A stretch of DNA of 17,697 nt from an uncultured Bacteroides sp. Its GTDB lineage: Bacteria; Bacteroidota; Bacteroidia; Bacteroidales; Bacteroidaceae. The notes under the pieces are model-generated. The model was given only the letters and a program-made list of their open reading frames with translations, had not been told where the DNA came from and did no database searches. Position numbers and translations under genes: made by a program. Within the stretch, counting starts at the first letter, position 1; each line of letters begins with the position of its first letter. The DNA lies in the NCBI GenBank assembly GCA_900556625.1, contig USPQ01000051.1:1-17697 (forward strand), given 5' to 3'. Positions 15,194-17,697 of this stretch are shown here, in pieces.

Positions 15194-15688
15194 TCAATAA
15201 ACACGATACAGCAACCAGGCTCCCTGGAAGTCCGAACGGTCCGGATACTTAGCTTTAAAAGCATCACGGGCTTCAGCTGCTGCAGCTTTATCGGCAAATG
15301 AACTTACGATAACACGATACATCGCCTTATCTGCATTGAATGCGATAGTTGACTGATAACCTTGTGCGTCCAACCAGTCTTTCAGACCTTCCGCATTTGC
15401 TTTAACGCCAAAACTACCTGCCACTACACTATAATCTTTCAATCCCTCATTGCCGGAAACCACTGTAACTTTTTCCTGGCGAACGCCGGATGTATCTGCC
15501 ACTTTAGGTGTTGCCACAGGAGCTGCCACTACCGGAGTCACTTCTACCGGAGCTTCCACCTGCGGTTCCGCCAATTCCTGCTGTTTTGCTTTCTCGTAAG
15601 CTTTCTTATAGGCGCTTTCGCTGGATTTACAAGATGCAAAAGCCAGCACCAAGCATACTCCCATTCCCAATACGACTAATTTTTTCAT
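15194..15688 (-). CDS. SPOR-domain lipoprotein
   Basis: The 164-residue protein has a type II signal peptide ending LAFASC, with lipidated Cys20, so it should be anchored in the envelope. A Lys/Glu-rich stretch (21-45) and a Pro/Val/Ala-rich linker (about 40-65) follow. A SPOR domain occupies about 84-163 (DYSVVAGSFGVKANAEGLK, then AMYRVIVSSF). SPOR domains bind denuded septal peptidoglycan, so a role at division sites or in wall remodelling is likely from the family. A strong terminator follows. The dehydrogenase gene ends 117 bases upstream. No perfect TAnnTTTG element is visible in that gap, so read-through from it is possible. Confidence 0.9.
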   Translation of the reverse strand: MKKLVVLGMGVCLVLAFASCKSSESAYKKAYEKAKQQELAEPQVEAPVEVTPVVAAPVATPKVADTSGVRQEKVTVVSGNEGLKDYSVVAGSFGVKANAEGLKDWLDAQGYQSTIAFNADKAMYRVIVSSFADKAAAAEARDAFKAKYPDRSDFQGAWLLYRVY

Positions 15689-15805
15689 AATCCTATATTC
15701 ATGTTTTAATTAATAATTCTATATCCTTGTCCATCTACATTTAGTTTCGGGCAACAAAATAATAGAAATTTTATCATCCGGCAAAGAAATCCGGCAAAAA
15801 AACCT

Positions 15806-16576
15806 CTATTCCGTCTTTTTCTTGTACGAAATAGTACCCGTAGCCTGATAAGTAGGCATTAAAAGTACTTCCGCAATCTGAATATGCTCGGGAGCCGATG
15901 CGGCAAAATAGACAGTCTCGGCAATATCATCTCCCGTCAACGGACGAATCCCTTTGTAAAAATTATCAGCAGCCTCTTTATCTCCACGATAACGTACTAC
16001 CGTAAAATTTGTTTCCACCATACCCGGCTTAATATTCGTTACTCTCAATGGTGTATCCACCAAGTCAATCCGCAAACCGTCCGACAGAGCTTTTACAGCA
16101 GCTTTAGTCGCACAATACACGCTTCCTCCGGGATAAGCGGCATCACCGGCAATGGAACCGATATTGATAACATGTCCGCGTCCGCGTTCCACCATACCGG
16201 GTACTACCATGCGTGTCATAGCCAGCAACCCTCTTATATTCGTATCGATCATGATGTCCCACTCATCCAAACTCCCCTCAAACTCCTTATCTACACCAAT
16301 CACCAGTCCGGCATTGTTGACCAGCACATCAATCGCTTTCCATTCTTCGGGCAAAGATTCCAAAGCTGCAGCAGCCTGCTTCCGGTCACGTACATCAAAA
16401 GGAAGTATATATACCCGCACACCATACATCTTTTCCAATTCAGCCTTCAATTCCTCCAACTTCGACACGGTGCGTGCATTCAAAATCAAGTTCCATCCCT
16501 CTTTTGCAAACTTACGGGCACAACCTTCACCAATTCCGCTACTGGCACCGGTAATAAAAACAATTTTAGCTTCCAT
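15806..16576 (-). CDS. Short-chain dehydrogenase/reductase, YdfG-like
   Basis: This is a 256-residue NAD(P)-dependent oxidoreductase of the classical SDR type. It shows the cofactor loop TGASSGIG at 9-16, NNAG at 87-90, and the catalytic Ser141 (NIGSIAG), Tyr154 and Lys158 (YCATK). The Arg35 after the second strand (LNARTVSKL) points to NADP(H). The overall sequence fits the YdfG/COG4221 group, which act on serine, threonine and 3-hydroxy acids. The true substrate cannot be read from sequence. The frame extends to a TTG at 16606, but ATG 16576 (MEAKIVFITGAS) matches the family start. It is divergent from the ytxH-like gene across a 201-base gap. It is not part of the sulfonation operon, though hydroxysteroid dehydrogenases are also SDRs. 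Confidence 0.93.
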   Translation of the reverse strand: MEAKIVFITGASSGIGEGCARKFAKEGWNLILNARTVSKLEELKAELEKMYGVRVYILPFDVRDRKQAAAALESLPEEWKAIDVLVNNAGLVIGVDKEFEGSLDEWDIMIDTNIRGLLAMTRMVVPGMVERGRGHVINIGSIAGDAAYPGGSVYCATKAAVKALSDGLRIDLVDTPLRVTNIKPGMVETNFTVVRYRGDKEAADNFYKGIRPLTGDDIAETVYFAASAPEHIQIAEVLLMPTYQATGTISYKKKTE

Positions 16577-16603
16577 TATGTTTCGATTTACAATATTAGT
16601 TGG

Positions 16604-16611
16604 CAAAAGTA
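16604..16611 (-). promoter_or_regulatory. Possible -7 element ahead of the dehydrogenase
   Basis: The minus strand reads TACTTTTG, fitting TAnnTTTG, with a leader of about 20 to 25 bases before ATG 16576. No TTTG is found at the -33 distance. It also overlaps the extended frame up to 16606, which supports the shorter start. Confidence 0.33.
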
Positions 16612-16737
16612 CGCCTTAAGTTATATTGGTTAGCCTCGAAAGTCAGTTAAATAAGATTAAACCGAAGAAGAAAAAAAATAAATATAAAACTGAGCACTTT
16701 TTTTTCGTTTTCATGAACAACCTTTCAATAAAAATGT

Positions 16738-16745
16738 TATATTTG
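16738..16745 (+). promoter_or_regulatory. -7 element ahead of the ytxH-like gene
   Basis: TATATTTG on the plus strand matches TAnnTTTG and is identical to the -7 box of the OmpA promoter. Transcription would begin near 16752, about 26 bases before ATG 16778. The expected -33 TTTG is not seen at 19-21 bases, so the promoter may depend on an activator or another sigma factor. Confidence 0.45.
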
Positions 16746-16777
16746 TTGTATCATAATCATTTTAAACATTACAAATT

Positions 16778-16987
16778 ATGAAAGGATTGAATGTATTAGC
16801 AGCTTTTCTGGGTGGTGCAGCCGTAGGCGCAGCCCTTGGTATTTTATTTGCTCCTGAGAAGGGAGAAGATACTCGTCATAAAATTGCAGAGATTCTCCGT
16901 AAGAAAGGTATCAAGCTCAACCGTAATGAGATGGAAAATCTTGTTGACGAGATTGCAGCTGAGATGAAAGGAGAAATAGCAGAGTAA
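16778..16987 (+). CDS. YtxH-like small membrane protein
   Basis: The 69-residue protein has an N-terminal glycine/alanine-rich hydrophobic segment (about 5-24, FLGGAAVGAALGILF) followed by the hallmark FAPEKGEDTR at 24-33 and an amphipathic charged helix. This is the YtxH family, members of which are linked to general stress in Bacillus. Their molecular function is unknown. It starts a run of three plus-strand genes. The next start codon is 31 bases downstream, and the two genes probably share a transcript. Confidence 0.85.
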   Translation: MKGLNVLAAFLGGAAVGAALGILFAPEKGEDTRHKIAEILRKKGIKLNRNEMENLVDEIAAEMKGEIAE

Positions 16988-17018
16988 ATGAGTAACAACA
17001 GACTAAAACAGAGCGACC

Positions 17019-17378
17019 ATGTTTGCAGACGATAAAAGTATTGAGAATTTCCAGCAGTTATTTTTCGAGTTCAAGAAATATTTAGAACTTCAGAAAAAAT
17101 ATACCAAATTAGAATTAACGGAAAAGTTAACCATACTATTCTCAACGTTAATCATGATATTAGTACTTATTATCTTAGGCATGGTAGCCCTGTTTTACCT
17201 GCTTTTTGCATTGGCTTACATATTAGAGCCATTGGTCGGTGGTCTCATGGCTAGTTTTGCCATTATTGCCGGTATCAACATTGTCCTAATCTTCCTAGTT
17301 ATTATTTTCCGCAAGCAGCTCATCATCTCTCCGATGGTGAACTTCCTCGCTAATTTATTTTTAACCGATTCTAAATAA
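17019..17378 (+). CDS. Holin-like (Phage_holin_3_6 / YqjE type) membrane protein
   Basis: The 119-residue protein begins with an amphipathic charged helix (about 1-35). Two long hydrophobic segments follow (about 38-68 and 70-96) and a short tail. This two-helix pattern after a charged lead fits the Phage_holin_3_6 family, which includes E. coli YqjE. No phage genes are nearby, so a bacterial envelope role is more likely than lysis. It lies between the ytxH-like gene and a small basic protein, with only 3 bases to the next start. The order recalls the E. coli yqjD-yqjE-yqjK stress-linked set, an analogy and not proof of homology. Confidence 0.78.
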   Translation: MFADDKSIENFQQLFFEFKKYLELQKKYTKLELTEKLTILFSTLIMILVLIILGMVALFYLLFALAYILEPLVGGLMASFAIIAGINIVLIFLVIIFRKQLIISPMVNFLANLFLTDSK

Positions 17379-17381
17379 ATT

Positions 17382-17642
17382 ATGAGTACACAAACACCAC
17401 CACAGAAAATTACTTTAGAAGAAATCGCAGAACGTAAAAAGAAACTTCTAAATGAGATTCACGCTCAAAAGAAAGCCATGACTGCCACAACACGCGAGAT
17501 ATTCGCTCCGCTAGCTCCGGCTACCAACAAAGCGGATGCCATTATGCGTTCGTTCAATACAGGCATGGCGATATTCGATGGGGTGGTAATGGGAATCAAG
17601 ATTATGAAGAAAGTACGGGCGTATTTCAGGAATTTGAGATAA
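17382..17642 (+). CDS. Small basic hypothetical protein in the ytxH-holin set
   Basis: I do not recognise a domain in this 86-residue protein. Residues 1-40 form a charged, probably helical stretch (EEIAERKKKLLNEIHAQKK). A moderately hydrophobic segment (about 58-74, GMAIFDGVVMGIKIMKK) follows, and the C-terminus is basic and aromatic (VRAYFRNLR). It could be a peripheral membrane protein. Its ATG is 3 bases after the holin-like gene stop, so the two are almost certainly translated from one mRNA. By position it corresponds to YqjK in the E. coli analogue. Confidence 0.75.
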   Translation: MSTQTPPQKITLEEIAERKKKLLNEIHAQKKAMTATTREIFAPLAPATNKADAIMRSFNTGMAIFDGVVMGIKIMKKVRAYFRNLR

Positions 17643-17697
17643 AAGGAAGAAGAAAACGGACAAAGCCCTCTTCTACTTCACGATTAGGAAAGCCAAG

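Noticed and set aside
15775..15798. Direct repeat ATCCGGCAAA (15775-15784 and 15789-15798) after the dehydrogenase, as a terminator or operator
   Set aside because: Only a 4-bp CCGG self-pairing is possible, with no T-tract in the right place. The two copies may be chance. No function can be supported.
15884..16633. Open frame of 249 codons on the plus strand opposite the dehydrogenase
   Set aside because: It mirrors the codon pattern of the real SDR gene. The translated peptide has no family features.
17019..17378. Holin-like protein as a sign of a prophage
   Set aside because: There are no phage structural, lysis or integrase genes beside it. The neighbours are YtxH-like and a small basic protein.
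17643..17697. Terminator after the last plus-strand gene
   Set aside because: A purine/pyrimidine pairing of AGAAGA with TCTTCT is possible, but no T-tract follows before the window ends.

Overview
The window looks like chromosomal DNA of a gut Bacteroides, very close to B. thetaiotaomicron. The signs are the protein sequences (IF3, ThrRS, RuvX and the sulfotransferase all read like B. thetaiotaomicron proteins from memory), start codons without Shine-Dalgarno sequences, promoters of the Bacteroides TTTG / TAnnTTTG type, PCMD and SPOR-domain proteins, and typical low-complexity Bacteroides intergenic repeats. No database search was possible.

Layout. Every gene from 1 to 16576 is on the minus strand, so transcription runs right to left. 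Three small plus-strand genes follow at 16778-17642. (1) 1-5933 is a housekeeping block. In transcription order it holds ruvX, def, a 678-residue exported TPR protein, thrS, infC and the first 16 codons of rpmI. thrS-infC-rpmI is the classic translation-gene order, and a stable hairpin sits between infC and rpmI. (2) 6008-7150 is a stand-alone OmpA-family outer-membrane protein with its own well-formed promoter and a terminator. (3) 7357-14942 is a tight seven-gene operon: cysQ, SLC13-type permease, cysC, cysD, cysN, sulfotransferase and an exported PCMD-domain protein. It is bracketed by strong hairpin terminators. (4) 15194-15688 is a SPOR-domain lipoprotein and 15806-16576 a short-chain dehydrogenase. 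(5) 16778-17642 is a divergent set of a YtxH-like protein, a holin-like two-helix membrane protein and a small basic hypothetical protein, probably an envelope or stress-type operon.

The centrepiece is the operon in (3). Its enzymes form a full PAPS cycle. The permease may import sulfate, CysDN make APS, CysC makes PAPS, the sulfotransferase moves the sulfonate to an acceptor and releases PAP, and CysQ hydrolyses PAP to AMP. No PAPS reductase or sulfite reductase is present in the window, so the cluster looks devoted to sulfonating a small molecule rather than to cysteine synthesis. From memory, the sulfotransferase matches the B. thetaiotaomicron BT_0416 type, reported to sulfonate cholesterol and other steroids. 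The least understood members are the permease and the exported PCMD protein that ends the operon.

No rRNA, tRNA, CRISPR array, transposase or prophage was found. No gene-free stretch exceeds about 250 bases.
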